Shown here: positions 15,304-24,148 of the stretch, piece by piece | How positions within the stretch are numbered: position 1 is the stretch's first letter | How the letters are laid out: each line of letters opens with the position of its first letter | Assembly: GCA_023667185.1 (NCBI GenBank) | Contig: JAMPAP010000007.1 | Location: 1 to 36,892 of the forward strand | Direction: 5' to 3' | Source: Lachnoclostridium sp. | Lineage (GTDB): Bacteria > Bacteroidota > Bacteroidia > Bacteroidales > Muribaculaceae | Length of the DNA stretch: 36,892 nt | Program-made: the position numbers and the translations under genes | Notes under the pieces: generated by a model | Seen by the model: the letters and a program-made list of their open reading frames with translations, nothing else | What the model was told of the DNA's origin: nothing | Databases searched by the model: none

Positions 15304-18300
15304 ATGACAGTATGGGATAAAATCAAGGCACGATTTTCGGGCGGAGCATACACCGGCAAAGATAACCGGCGGTATGCCTTTGTAGATACTGAGATCGGGC
15401 TGAAAGACCATAAGATCCATGATATAGGGGCACTTCGCGACGATGATGCCACATACCATGGCGTGTCGCGCCAGGAGCTTGATGCTTTTTTGGGAGATGT
15501 AAAATATCTGTGCGGTCACAATATCGTGCACCATGATGCGCGATATCTGTATGGCGAAACGGGATGCCGGTGGCGCCTTGTAGACACGCTGTATCTGTCG
15601 CCGCTGCTATACCCTGAGCATCCATATCACAAGCTCGTCAAGGATGACAAGCTCGTCACTGAACAGGTGAATAATCCTGTGAATGACTGTGAGAAAGCCC
15701 GCACACTTCTCTTTGACGAAGTGGAGCAATGGCACGCCCTTCCTGATGTGAAGCGGCGGATATTCACGCTATTGCTGAGAGGACATGAGGAGTTTGACGG
15801 GTTTCTGGAATTTACGGCTACGGCTGATGCTTCAGGGGATGCCGTAGCGCTTATCAAAGATTATTATGACGGGAAGATTTGCAGCCATGCTGATATTGCC
15901 CGGATAGCTGACGATAATCCTGTGGCGCTTGCATACGCTCTTGCTCTCATAGATACCGGCGAGCGCCGCTCGATCACGCCCGGGTGGGTGCTCCACAACT
16001 ATCCGGAGGTAGAGTATATCATCAGGCAGTTGCGGTATAGGCCGTGCGAGCAAGGTTGCCGCTATTGTGCATTAAATCTCGATGTAAGAATAGGGCTGAA
16101 GCGCTATTTCGGCTACGACCGATTCCGCACTTACGATGGAGAGCCCCTTCAGGAGCTTGCAGCGACAGCGGCCGTGGGTGACAACTCGCTGCTGGCCATC
16201 TTCCCTACCGGTGGAGGAAAATCGCTCACCTTCCAGCTTCCGGCACTCATGGCCGGGAATGCGGCGCGAGGATTGACGGTGGTGATCTCGCCGCTCCAGT
16301 CGCTGATGAAAGATCAGATTGACAATCTTGCTGACCGCGGTATCACTGATGCCGTGACCATCAACGGACTTCTCGACCCTATATCGCGAGCCGCGGCCAT
16401 AGAGCGTGTAAGCGAGGGTGAGGCCTCGCTGCTGTATATCTCGCCCGAAATGCTGCGATCCACCACCATCGAGCATATCTTGCTTAACCGCAATGTAGTA
16501 AGATTTGTCATCGACGAGGCACACTGCTTCTCATCGTGGGGGCAGGACTTCCGCGTAGATTATCTTTATATAGGCAAATTTATCTCGCGATATATGGAGC
16601 GTAAAAGGCTCAGCCGGCCTATATCGGTATCATGCTTCACGGCTACGGCCAAGCAGAAGGTGATCCAGGATATATGTGATTACTTCAAAAGGACGTTAGG
16701 GCTGACATTGAAACTCTTCGCCTCGTCAGCGTCGCGCACCAATCTGCAATATTCCGTAATACATGCTGATACGGAAGATGAAAAATACAATCTGCTCCGC
16801 AACCTTATAAACGAGTCGAATTGCCCGACGATAATCTATGTATCACGTACGCGGCGCACCCGCGAAATAGCCGCCCGACTGACGCGCGACGGAATTAAAG
16901 CACTTCCCTTCAACGGGCGGATGAGCCGCGAGGATAAAGTAGCCAATCAGGATGCTTTCATGACTGATAAAGTGAGGGTGATCGTAGCTACCTCGGCCTT
17001 CGGCATGGGTGTCGACAAGAGCGACGTAGGGATGGTGATTCACTACGATATCTCTGATTCGCTTGAAAATTATGTCCAGGAAGCGGGACGCGCGGGGCGC
17101 GATCCGGAGCTTAACGCAAAATGTTACGTGCTCTACAGCGACAATGATCTTGACAAGCACTTCATGCTGCTCAACCAGACCAAGCTCAGCCTCAGTGAGA
17201 TACAGCAGGTGTGGAAAGCCGTTAAGGACCTTACCCGGCAGCGTGATACGGTCAACTGCTCGGCACTTGAGATAGCACGTCAGGCCGGGTGGGACGACTC
17301 CGTATCTGACATCGAGACCCGCGTACGGACAGCACTATCCGCCCTCGAGCAAAGCGGATATATAGAGCGCGGAAACAATGTGCCCCACGTCTATGCCACC
17401 GGAATCACCGTCAGGAATGTCGATGAGGCGCGCAGCCGCATATCATCGTCGACGCTCTTTGGCACAGATGAAGTCGAGAAGGCCGTAAGGGTGATAAAGT
17501 CGCTCATATCGTCACATTATACTACCAGAGGACAAGACGCTGAAGCCGAGACCCGCATCGACTATCTCGCTGATATCCTTGGACTCAGCAAGACGGAGAT
17601 AATCTCGGTGGTCAACAGGATGCGGCAAGCTCAGATACTTGCTGATAGTAAAGATATATCGGCTTACCTGCTCGACCCCGGAGAGTCAGTCAGAAAGTCG
17701 CAACAGCAGCTCGACCGGTTTGCCCGTCTCGAGGACTACCTGCTCAATCGCATTTCTGACGAAACGCTCCACATCTCTTACAAGCAGCTCAACGACGACG
17801 CCGTCAACAGCGGCATCGACACGGCGCGGGAGAAAGATATCCGTACACTGCTCTATTTCCTTACCATCAAAGGCTATGCCCGCAAGCAGGAGGATGCCTC
17901 ACACAACCTGGAAGTGCGCCGACAGGCTGATCTTGATACCACGATAGCCCGTTACCATCGCCGCATGGATATTAGCCGGTTTGTGCTTGACCGCCTGTAT
18001 GACATGGTAAGCAGCCAGAGTGAAGAGTTCAGCCCAAACAAAGCCCTGCGGTTTTCGGTAGTACAGCTGTTGGCTGACTACCGCACGCAGTCGATCACCG
18101 GAGCTGCCGGCGACACGAAAATCGATGATATTGAAGAAGCGCTGCTCTACCTCTCCAAGATAGGAGCGCTTAAGCTCGACGGCGGATTTCTCGTCCTATA
18201 CAATGCCATGAACATACACCGCCTCAAGGACTTCCGGGCACGTTACAAGCGGGATGACTACCGAATGCTCAACGAATTTTACTGTCAGAAGATACAGCAG

Positions 18301-20151
18301 GTGCATATCGTAGGCGAGTATGCCAACCTCATGGTGCGCGACTATAATGCTGCGCTTGAATATGTGGCTGACTATTTCGCGATGGATTATCGCAGATTCA
18401 TCGCCAAGTATTTCAAGGAAGACCGTGCTGCCGAGATAGAGAGGAATCTCACTCCGGGCAAATACCGTCAACTTTTCGGCGATCTCTCGCCGCTCCAGCG
18501 TGAGATAATCTCTGACAAAGAATCGCGCTGCATAGTGGTGGCAGCGGGGCCCGGCAGCGGCAAGACGCGAGTGCTTGTGCACAAACTCGCATCGCTGCTG
18601 CTGCTCGAAGATGTGAAGCATGAGCAGCTGCTGATGCTGACCTTTTCCCGAGCCGCCGCCACGGAGTTCAAGCAGCGCCTGATGGCTCTTATAGGAAATG
18701 CAGCTCACTTCGTAGAGATCAAGACCTTCCATTCTTACAGCTTCGATCTTATGGGAAGAGTGGGTAACATCGATGAGTCGCGCGACGTGGTGGCACGTGC
18801 CGCCGCGATGATACGAGCCGGCGAGGCGGAGCCTAACCGCGTAGGCAAGACTGTGCTTGTGATTGACGAGGCGCAGGATATGGGTGCCGAAGAATTTGAA
18901 CTGGTCAGTGCGCTGATGGCCAACAATGAAGAGATGCGCGTGATAGCTGTAGGCGATGATGATCAGAATATATTTGAGTTTCGAGGCTCTGACTCTTCTT
19001 ATATGTACAGCCTTCTCAACAGCAGTGAGAGCCGACTTGTGGAAATGACCGAGAATTACCGCAGTACACACCATCCCGTAGCATTTGCCAACAGTTTTCT
19101 TCGAAACATCTCGCGCCGCATCAAGACCCGGCCAATCCTCTCGATGAGCAGCGACGACGGCATGGTCAGCGTCACCCGCCACAGATCTAAGATTCTATTT
19201 CAACCCATTGTCGATGAGATGTTAAGTGGCAGAAAATCAGGCACCACATGCGTACTGACCCAGACCAACGATGAGGCGGCCATAATGACCTCCCTGCTGC
19301 GCGCCAATGGGTTCAATGCCCGCCAGATTCAGTCGATGGATGGCTTGCGCTACTGGAATGTGGTCGAGCTCCGCTACTTTCTGCAATACATAGAGCGGCG
19401 CATCAATACTCCGGTTATCACTGACGAGCTCTGGCATGAGGCCTTGCAAGCTACAGCAGAACGTTACGGGACTGCTGAAAGTTTTCGCTACCTGAAGCGG
19501 TGCACCGAGCTTTTTGAAGAAACTAATAGAGGTAAATATCTATCTGATTTCAAGGAATTTGCATTTGAATCCTCCACTGAAGACTTTTGCGACACCGCAG
19601 ATGCTGACGTGGTGGTCTCCACCATTCATAAGGCAAAGGGCAGGGAGTATGACAACGTATATATGCTCATCGCTGTGAATCATCAGGTGGATGATGCGCT
19701 GTTGCGCCGCTACTACGTAGGGATGACACGCGCCCGCAACCACCTCTCCATCCACACTGACAGCGACCTGTTTGGACCCGAGGCTACTGACCGCTACAAG
19801 ATTGATGACCGGGACTATGGTATGCCCTCAAACGTAGTGCTCCAGCTCACTCACAAAGATGTAATCCTAAGCTTCTTTACAAATCGTAAAAGCGATATCC
19901 TTGCGCTTCGTGGAGGTGACTGGCTCAGCTATAGCAATTATATGCTCTACAATCCTTTGACTGGAAAACCCGTGGCGAGGTTGGCCGCAAGGATGCAGCC
20001 GGTGGTAGACGACTGGATAAAGCGCGGATATACAGTGGAGTCAGCTACGGTGAGGTTTGTGGTGGCGTGGCGGCCCAAGGATGCGCCCAAGAGCGAGCAG
20101 GAGACTGCCGTACTTCTTGCCGATATGCATCTTATCAGAGGCTGCCAATGA
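15304..20151 (+). CDS. DnaQ-like exonuclease / RecQ helicase / UvrD-like helicase fusion protein
   Basis: 1615 residues from ATG 15304; an upstream GTG at 15247 would put the -7 element inside the gene. Three enzymes in a row: (1) a DEDD exonuclease-like domain, about 20-105 (FVDTEIG; CGHNIVHHDARYL); (2) an SF2 RecQ helicase, about 270-620, with a Cys cluster just before it (CEQGCRYC), FPTGGGKS near 300, DEAHCFSSWGQDF near 402, CFTATA, and QEAGRAGRD near 592, then winged-helix-like segments; (3) an SF1 UvrD/Rep helicase, about 1060-1500, with AAGPGSGKTR near 1080, DEAQDMG near 1187, GDDDQNIFEFRGS near 1216, TIHKAKGREYDN near 1440 and GMTRARNHL near 1473. Both motors keep their key residues. 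Expected role: DNA end processing or fork repair. Divergent from umuD; its end overlaps the convergent EamA gene by 17 bp. Confidence 0.92.
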   Translation: MTVWDKIKARFSGGAYTGKDNRRYAFVDTEIGLKDHKIHDIGALRDDDATYHGVSRQELDAFLGDVKYLCGHNIVHHDARYLYGETGCRWRLVDTLYLSPLLYPEHPYHKLVKDDKLVTEQVNNPVNDCEKARTLLFDEVEQWHALPDVKRRIFTLLLRGHEEFDGFLEFTATADASGDAVALIKDYYDGKICSHADIARIADDNPVALAYALALIDTGERRSITPGWVLHNYPEVEYIIRQLRYRPCEQGCRYCALNLDVRIGLKRYFGYDRFRTYDGEPLQELAATAAVGDNSLLAIFPTGGGKSLTFQLPALMAGNAARGLTVVISPLQSLMKDQIDNLADRGITDAVTINGLLDPISRAAAIERVSEGEASLLYISPEMLRSTTIEHILLNRNVVRFVIDEAHCFSSWGQDFRVDYLYIGKFISRYMERKRLSRPISVSCFTATAKQKVIQDICDYFKRTLGLTLKLFASSASRTNLQYSVIHADTEDEKYNLLRNLINESNCPTIIYVSRTRRTREIAARLTRDGIKALPFNGRMSREDKVANQDAFMTDKVRVIVATSAFGMGVDKSDVGMVIHYDISDSLENYVQEAGRAGRDPELNAKCYVLYSDNDLDKHFMLLNQTKLSLSEIQQVWKAVKDLTRQRDTVNCSALEIARQAGWDDSVSDIETRVRTALSALEQSGYIERGNNVPHVYATGITVRNVDEARSRISSSTLFGTDEVEKAVRVIKSLISSHYTTRGQDAEAETRIDYLADILGLSKTEIISVVNRMRQAQILADSKDISAYLLDPGESVRKSQQQLDRFARLEDYLLNRISDETLHISYKQLNDDAVNSGIDTAREKDIRTLLYFLTIKGYARKQEDASHNLEVRRQADLDTTIARYHRRMDISRFVLDRLYDMVSSQSEEFSPNKALRFSVVQLLADYRTQSITGAAGDTKIDDIEEALLYLSKIGALKLDGGFLVLYNAMNIHRLKDFRARYKRDDYRMLNEFYCQKIQQVHIVGEYANLMVRDYNAALEYVADYFAMDYRRFIAKYFKEDRAAEIERNLTPGKYRQLFGDLSPLQREIISDKESRCIVVAAGPGSGKTRVLVHKLASLLLLEDVKHEQLLMLTFSRAAATEFKQRLMALIGNAAHFVEIKTFHSYSFDLMGRVGNIDESRDVVARAAAMIRAGEAEPNRVGKTVLVIDEAQDMGAEEFELVSALMANNEEMRVIAVGDDDQNIFEFRGSDSSYMYSLLNSSESRLVEMTENYRSTHHPVAFANSFLRNISRRIKTRPILSMSSDDGMVSVTRHRSKILFQPIVDEMLSGRKSGTTCVLTQTNDEAAIMTSLLRANGFNARQIQSMDGLRYWNVVELRYFLQYIERRINTPVITDELWHEALQATAERYGTAESFRYLKRCTELFEETNRGKYLSDFKEFAFESSTEDFCDTADADVVVSTIHKAKGREYDNVYMLIAVNHQVDDALLRRYYVGMTRARNHLSIHTDSDLFGPEATDRYKIDDRDYGMPSNVVLQLTHKDVILSFFTNRKSDILALRGGDWLSYSNYMLYNPLTGKPVARLAARMQPVVDDWIKRGYTVESATVRFVVAWRPKDAPKSEQETAVLLADMHLIRGCQ

Positions 20152-21010
20152 CCAGACAGGCAAGGCCAATGAGGAGTATCGACAGGTCGATGAGCTTCAT
20201 CCTGACGTTTTTCTCATGCAGCATCAGTACACCGTAGAAGAACGAAACTATCACGCTGCCGCGCCTGATCATCGATACGATGGCTATCATCGAACCCTCG
20301 ATGGAGAGGCTGTAAAAGTAAGCAAGGTCAGCGATAGTAAGGAATACCGAGATCAGCGGTATGGTCCAGCGCCACCGCAGCGGGGTGCCGTCGCCGTGCA
20401 CACGGTGGATGATCCATAGAGCCACACCCATGATTATCAGCTGGTAGAGGGAGTACCAGGCCTGCACTTCGAGCGGCTCGTAGCGGGTGAGCAGGTATTT
20501 ATCGTAAAGAGCACTTACAGCCCCCATCATCGTGGAGCCGATAGCCATCCACACCCATTTGTTTCCCTTGAACGAAAGCCCCTCCTTCGAGCCCACGCGA
20601 GAGATGAAATATAGCGAGATGAAGCCTATCACCACGCCTACCCACTGCCAGGCATTGAGCCGCTCGCCGAATATGAGCAGTGCCCCGATGAGCACCATCA
20701 CCGGACGCGAGGCATTGATAGGGCCGGCAATCGTAAGAGGCAGGTGCTTTATTCCGGCGTAACCGAGAAGCCAGGAGCTGAGCACGATGAGTGATTTGAT
20801 GACGATAGCGCCATGTCCGGCCAGAGTGTTACCGAGGCCATAGTTGCCGTGAGCCACGCCGATGATGATCACCGGCAGCATGAGCAGCGAGCCAAAAAGC
20901 GTGTTGAGAAACAGTACGCCGATGACGTTGTTTCCGTCGACTGACAGCTTCTTCATCACGTCATAAAAGCCCAGACAAAGAGCTGATACTATAGCAAGTA
21001 TTACCCACAT
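20135..21010 (-). CDS. EamA/DMT family transporter
   Basis: 291 residues from the ATG at 21008-21010 (MWVILAIVSALCLGFYDV). About ten transmembrane segments in two EamA-like halves, with GERLNAWQWVGVVIGF in the first half and a LHEKNVRMKLIDLSIL segment in the second, the place where DMT carriers have the conserved GE--t--q--G motif. Inner-membrane metabolite exporter or importer of unknown substrate. Its start overlaps the stop of the AlbA_2 gene by 10 bp, so it closes the mtnN operon. The 3' end overlaps the helicase gene on the other strand by 17 bp. Confidence 0.85.
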   Translation of the reverse strand: MWVILAIVSALCLGFYDVMKKLSVDGNNVIGVLFLNTLFGSLLMLPVIIIGVAHGNYGLGNTLAGHGAIVIKSLIVLSSWLLGYAGIKHLPLTIAGPINASRPVMVLIGALLIFGERLNAWQWVGVVIGFISLYFISRVGSKEGLSFKGNKWVWMAIGSTMMGAVSALYDKYLLTRYEPLEVQAWYSLYQLIIMGVALWIIHRVHGDGTPLRWRWTIPLISVFLTIADLAYFYSLSIEGSMIAIVSMIRRGSVIVSFFYGVLMLHEKNVRMKLIDLSILLIGLACLVIGSL

Positions 21011-21657
21011 ATTTCGGTTATTAGGAATTTTTCGCCGTCGTAGGAGAAGTCGATCAGTCCGGCGCAATGGAGCTTTACCACGATATCCTCGGCGCGCTCT
21101 CGGGATAGATGGGCAGCAAGCATGAACTGCTGCAGGGTGACTCCTCCCTTGGCGGCCATGGTGAGAAGCGCTGACTCGTTGCCATCAGGGGTAATCAGCA
21201 TACCACTTGACGATTCCCGAGTCTTCCAAGCGCGGAGCATCAGCTCCGGTGCGGCGATGTTCTCGTCGGCCACGCGGTAGTAAGCCTTGAGCACTCCCCC
21301 ACCCTCGTCGACCATTACCGGCCGCGACGAGGCGGCATCGATCTCTACTTTCACCACCTTGGCGCCACCTTCAGCGATATAGGCGGTGATGCGGAGCGTC
21401 TGGGCCGGGACGCAGTAACGCTCTGCGGCATGCTCCACGAGGTAGATATCCTCCTCGTTGCGCACGCCGGCCACTACGCCGTTGTCCTTCACGCCTATCA
21501 GAAGACGTCCGCCTGAATGGTTGGCAAAGGCCGACAGTGAGCGCGCTATCTTGCGTGCATCGCTGATGGCGAACTTAAAATCCTGGTTTTCGTGTTCGCC
21601 CTCCTCTATCAGCCTGGCGATGTAGAACTTCCCTTTTATGCCTTTGATGTCTTTCAA
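21001..21657 (-). CDS. Schlafen/AlbA_2 domain protein (putative nucleic-acid or ATP-binding)
   Basis: 218 residues. The N-terminal half (about 15-130) has the AlbA_2 (formerly AAA_4) pattern: ENQDFKFAISDARKIARSLSAFAN (as ENQDFKFAISDARKIA), then GGRLLIGVKDNGVVAGV, the loop where this domain contacts ligand. The C-terminal part (about 155-218) looks like a winged helix (GVTLQQFMLAAHLSRERAEDIVVKL, as VTLQQFMLAAHLSRERA). The family is often a transcription regulator or helicase partner. It lies 3 bp after mtnN and overlaps the EamA gene by 10 bp, so it could sense a product of the operon; that is inference only. Confidence 0.8.
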   Translation of the reverse strand: MKDIKGIKGKFYIARLIEEGEHENQDFKFAISDARKIARSLSAFANHSGGRLLIGVKDNGVVAGVRNEEDIYLVEHAAERYCVPAQTLRITAYIAEGGAKVVKVEIDAASSRPVMVDEGGGVLKAYYRVADENIAAPELMLRAWKTRESSSGMLITPDGNESALLTMAAKGGVTLQQFMLAAHLSRERAEDIVVKLHCAGLIDFSYDGEKFLITEICG

Positions 21658-21660
21658 CGC

Positions 21661-22326
21661 TCAGAGTGACTTCAGGATGGTGTTGAGAATGTTGAACGTA
21701 TGTCGCGGAGCGTCTTCCCAGAAGTATTCGTACTGGCTGATGTTGTCCTCGCCACCGGGGGTGTCGCTGATTACGCGCAGACACATATAGGGCACATCCT
21801 TCAGGAAGCAAACCTGAGCTATTGCCGCCGACTCCATGTCCACAGCCTGCACCTCGGGATATATCGAGCGGATATGCTCCACCTCCTCGGGCTTTGACAC
21901 GAAGAGGTCGCCTGAGGCTATCAGTCCGGTCTTTACGGTAGGGTCTTTGAAGTCAATTGACAGTTGCGCCGTGCGGAACAGCTTGGGACACTCAGGCACG
22001 CGCCCCCACTCCTCGCCCAGACACCAGAAATCGTGATAGGCCACGGCGTCGGCCACCACAACGTCAAGCACCCCGGCATCAGCGCCTACGCCACCGGCCA
22101 CGCCGGTGTTGATGATCAGTTCGGGTTCAAAATAGTCAATCAGAGTGACGGCGCCTACGGCGGCATTCACCTTTCCGATGCCGCATTTCAGGGCCGCTAT
22201 TTCGTGTCCGGTCACGGTTCCGAAGTGAAAAGTGGCACCTTTTACATTCTTCTCAGTCTTATTTTCAAGCAGATGCAGCAGGAGATTCATCTCCTTGTCC
22301 ATCGCTACGATTATACCTATCTTCAT
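21661..22326 (-). CDS. mtnN: 5'-methylthioadenosine/S-adenosylhomocysteine nucleosidase
   Basis: 221 residues. Hydrolyses MTA and SAH to adenine plus the thioribose, feeding methionine salvage and relieving methylase inhibition. Features: IVAMDKEM at the N-terminus (Glu12-type residue of the family), CGIGKVNAAVGA, INTGVAGG (about 72-79), and the ribose and base site VDMESAAIAQVC (about 168-179) with the catalytic Asp in VISDTPGG (about 192). First gene of a tight three-gene operon with the AlbA_2 protein and EamA transporter. A -7 element (CAAAATTA on the plus strand, 22347-22354) lies about 20 bp upstream. Confidence 0.93.
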   Translation of the reverse strand: MKIGIIVAMDKEMNLLLHLLENKTEKNVKGATFHFGTVTGHEIAALKCGIGKVNAAVGAVTLIDYFEPELIINTGVAGGVGADAGVLDVVVADAVAYHDFWCLGEEWGRVPECPKLFRTAQLSIDFKDPTVKTGLIASGDLFVSKPEEVEHIRSIYPEVQAVDMESAAIAQVCFLKDVPYMCLRVISDTPGGEDNISQYEYFWEDAPRHTFNILNTILKSL

Positions 22327-22346
22327 ATACTTCAGATTTAGTGACG

Positions 22347-22354
22347 CAAAATTA
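22347..22354 (-). promoter_or_regulatory. -7 element of the mtnN operon
   Basis: Minus-strand TAATTTTG, 20 nt before the mtnN ATG. No good -33 TTTG at the right distance. Confidence 0.5.
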
Positions 22355-22365
22355 GCAAAAATATT

Positions 22366-23088
22366 CTATTTCCGAGCGACTAAAATTTGCTTCAGGTAAG
22401 GCGTAGGGTTTATCTGATATGCTCGCTGAAGGAGAGAGTCGGCTTCAGCCTTTTGGTCGGCTGACTGCAGGTAGAATGCCAATTGCAGCATAGCCTCTGT
22501 GTCGCGTGGATCGAGGGCGATGATATGTCGAAGCGTGGCGGCCGCAGCATCGTAGTCGCCCGTAAGCATCAGTCCGTCGGCGCGGGCGCGGAGAAATCTT
22601 AGGTTGTCAGGCAGTCCGGCGATCATTTTGTCAGCATATTCCACCATGCCATTGCCGTCGCGCCGGTAGGTGTAGAAGGCGAGAAGGTAGGAGTCAATGG
22701 AGCGTGATGTCCAGGGCTCCTCGCGGGCTATCATTCGCAGGAAGTTTTCGTAGATATCCGAGCGGACGAGGCTGAAACTTGCGCGCTCCACGGCTGCGAA
22801 AACGGAGTCAAACGGCTGCCGGTGGTCCACGGCGTTGCGAAACAGCCGCAGCTGCTCGCGTGGATTATCAGTAATTCCGGCGACGGCGATGGCACGGCCG
22901 GTGACCGAGGCATTTTCGGGCTGCTGGTCGACCATAAGCTGTAGCATGGCGAGAGCTGACGGCCACTCTTTATAGGAGATAAACCGGTCAGCCTTGATGC
23001 TTAGCTCGGCAAATGAAGGCGTGGCGGCTAAGGCGGTGCAAAGTGCGGCAGCTGATATTACTATTAAAATAAGTGATTTTCTCAGCAT
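22366..23088 (-). CDS. Secreted or periplasmic TPR-repeat protein
   Basis: 240 residues with an N-terminal signal peptide (LILIVISAAALCTALAATPS). The mature part is helical with tetratricopeptide repeats: the best are LRFLRARADGLMLTGDYDAAAATLRHIIALDP and the next repeat TEAMLQLAFYLQSADQKAEADSLL (quoted as GDYDAAAATLRHIIALDP and QKAEADSLLQRAYQINP). A protein-protein scaffold, partner unknown. It overlaps the end of the S24 repressor gene by 7 bp, an unexpected coupling of an exported protein with a cytosolic regulator. Confidence 0.75.
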   Translation of the reverse strand: MLRKSLILIVISAAALCTALAATPSFAELSIKADRFISYKEWPSALAMLQLMVDQQPENASVTGRAIAVAGITDNPREQLRLFRNAVDHRQPFDSVFAAVERASFSLVRSDIYENFLRMIAREEPWTSRSIDSYLLAFYTYRRDGNGMVEYADKMIAGLPDNLRFLRARADGLMLTGDYDAAAATLRHIIALDPRDTEAMLQLAFYLQSADQKAEADSLLQRAYQINPTPYLKQILVARK

Positions 23089-23768
23089 CGGCGGTGGTAG
23101 TTCAGGATGTTTTCTACAAGATAGAGCGACTTGATGTCGCGGCGCTCCACCTCCATATCATCGTAGGCGGGGTTGGCGCTGTGGAGTATCACCATGGAGC
23201 GATCCTCATGCTTGCGCACAAACTTCACCATTCTGTATTCCTCGAGACCGACGACATAGATCTGCCCCCAGAAGATGTTGCGCATATCGTTGATGGGGCG
23301 AATGGCCACATAGCCGCCGTCGCATATCGTGGGAGCCATGGAGTCGCCGCTGACGTTGACTATTATCTGCTTGTTTTTCAGCCCGGGGAGCTGCACGGTT
23401 CCTATGGGGCGGAGTTCGGAGAACATTGATTCGAGATCGTGACATCCGGCAGTGACGTCGATGTCATAGACGGGTGTACCTGTAGGTGTCTCGGATGGTA
23501 TCAGTGGGGAGTCGATGAGAATTTCTTCTGCAAGTAGTGGCTTGGAATAGGGGGTATCCTCGCCGTCGCGAAGCCATTTCTTCGACACACCGGCATCAAC
23601 TACGATGCGGTTGATGAGGCTATCGGATACGGGTTGCTTTCCGGTCAGCACCTTTGAGAGATTTGACGGATCGATACCGATGTGGCGGGCAAACCGGGCT
23701 TGGGTCATGTTGTTGATGCGCATAATGTAGTGGATGCGGTCAATGATGGTGTCAGTTTTCAGCTGCAT
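23082..23768 (-). CDS. HTH/S24 phage-type repressor (CI/LexA-like self-cleaving)
   Basis: 228 residues. An N-terminal helix-turn-helix (about 10-60: MTQARFARHIGIDPSNLSKVLTG) is joined to a C-terminal S24 peptidase domain with an Ala-Gly cleavage site (DVTAGCHD), Ser nucleophile in NVSGDSMAPTI and Lys base in RMVKFVRKH. This is the layout of lambda CI and other prophage repressors that self-cleave with RecA after DNA damage. It diverges from the portal-module genes across 380 bp of repeats, as a phage repressor would. Its start lies directly in a heptanucleotide tandem array, so its promoter region is repetitive. Co-transcribed with the TPR gene. A general bacterial stress regulator is the alternative. 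Confidence 0.85.
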   Translation of the reverse strand: MQLKTDTIIDRIHYIMRINNMTQARFARHIGIDPSNLSKVLTGKQPVSDSLINRIVVDAGVSKKWLRDGEDTPYSKPLLAEEILIDSPLIPSETPTGTPVYDIDVTAGCHDLESMFSELRPIGTVQLPGLKNKQIIVNVSGDSMAPTICDGGYVAIRPINDMRNIFWGQIYVVGLEEYRMVKFVRKHEDRSMVILHSANPAYDDMEVERRDIKSLYLVENILNYHRRC

Positions 23769-23836
23769 TTTTAGTTTCGAGTTTTTAGTTTCGAGTTTTT
23801 AGTTTTTAGTTTTTAGTTTTTAGTTTTTAGTTTCGA
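23767..23836 (+). repeat. Heptanucleotide tandem array (TTTTTAG type)
   Basis: About ten units of TTTTTAG, some read as TTTCGAG, directly upstream of the S24 repressor start. This array could vary in length by slippage and alter the repressor's promoter region. Confidence 0.8.
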
Positions 23837-23844
23837 ATTGAAAG

Positions 23845-23940
23845 AGGCGCGGAGCGCCGAGGTTGTCAGAAACCCCATATTTATGTGGGGAAAGGCTGAT
23901 ACTCAAATGATTGAGCCTCGGAGAGACGGTGTTGTGGTAA
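23845..23940 (+). repeat. Dispersed repeat copy R1
   Basis: About 96 bp: hairpin GGCGCGGAGCGCC, then GTTGTCAGAAACCCC, hairpin CCCCATATTTATGTGGGG (one GU-type pair), GGCTGATA, and TTGAGCCTCGGAGAGAC...GTTGTGGTAA. The same order recurs at 26951-27050, inverted at 27064-27166, and at 35756-35862. Confidence 0.8.
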
Positions 23941-23947
23941 TGAAACG

Positions 23948-23981
23948 ACTAACAACTAAAAACTAACGACTAACAACTAAA
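23948..23981 (-). repeat. Short array inverse to the TTTTTAG array
   Basis: Units of CTAACAA / CTAAAAA / CTAACGA, the complement orientation of the array at 23767. The two arrays bracket repeat R1 as imperfect inverted flanks. Confidence 0.6.
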
Positions 23982-24086
23982 TAGTAATAATTCATGGCAA
24001 AAATACAATAATAATTTATTTATGCCAATTTTTTCGTGAATTTTAACAACTTGCCATTATGGTCATATGCGCAAGTCGGTGGGTCG

Positions 24087-24094
24087 TAATTTTG
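24087..24094 (+). promoter_or_regulatory. -7 element upstream of the portal module
   Basis: TAATTTTG about 55 bp before ATG 24149. The -33 region lacks TTTG, so expression may be weak or regulated. Confidence 0.5.
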
Positions 24095-24148
24095 TCGTGC
24101 ATCCCTATTCCTATTTCCATTCCTTTTCATTTACCCAAATCTTAACTT

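Noticed and set aside
15201-15452. N-terminal extension of umuD by 84 codons
   Set aside because: Runs antisense through the helicase start and both promoters; the family start MRLVIYDAD with its nearby cleavage site is at 15200.
18196-19182. 328-codon minus-strand frame inside the helicase fusion
   Set aside because: Opposite strand of the SF1 helicase domain with intact motifs; His/Tyr-rich and without a recognisable family.
23767-23981. CRISPR-like array
   Set aside because: Units are 7-nt, adjacent and low complexity, without spacers of equal size and without cas genes.
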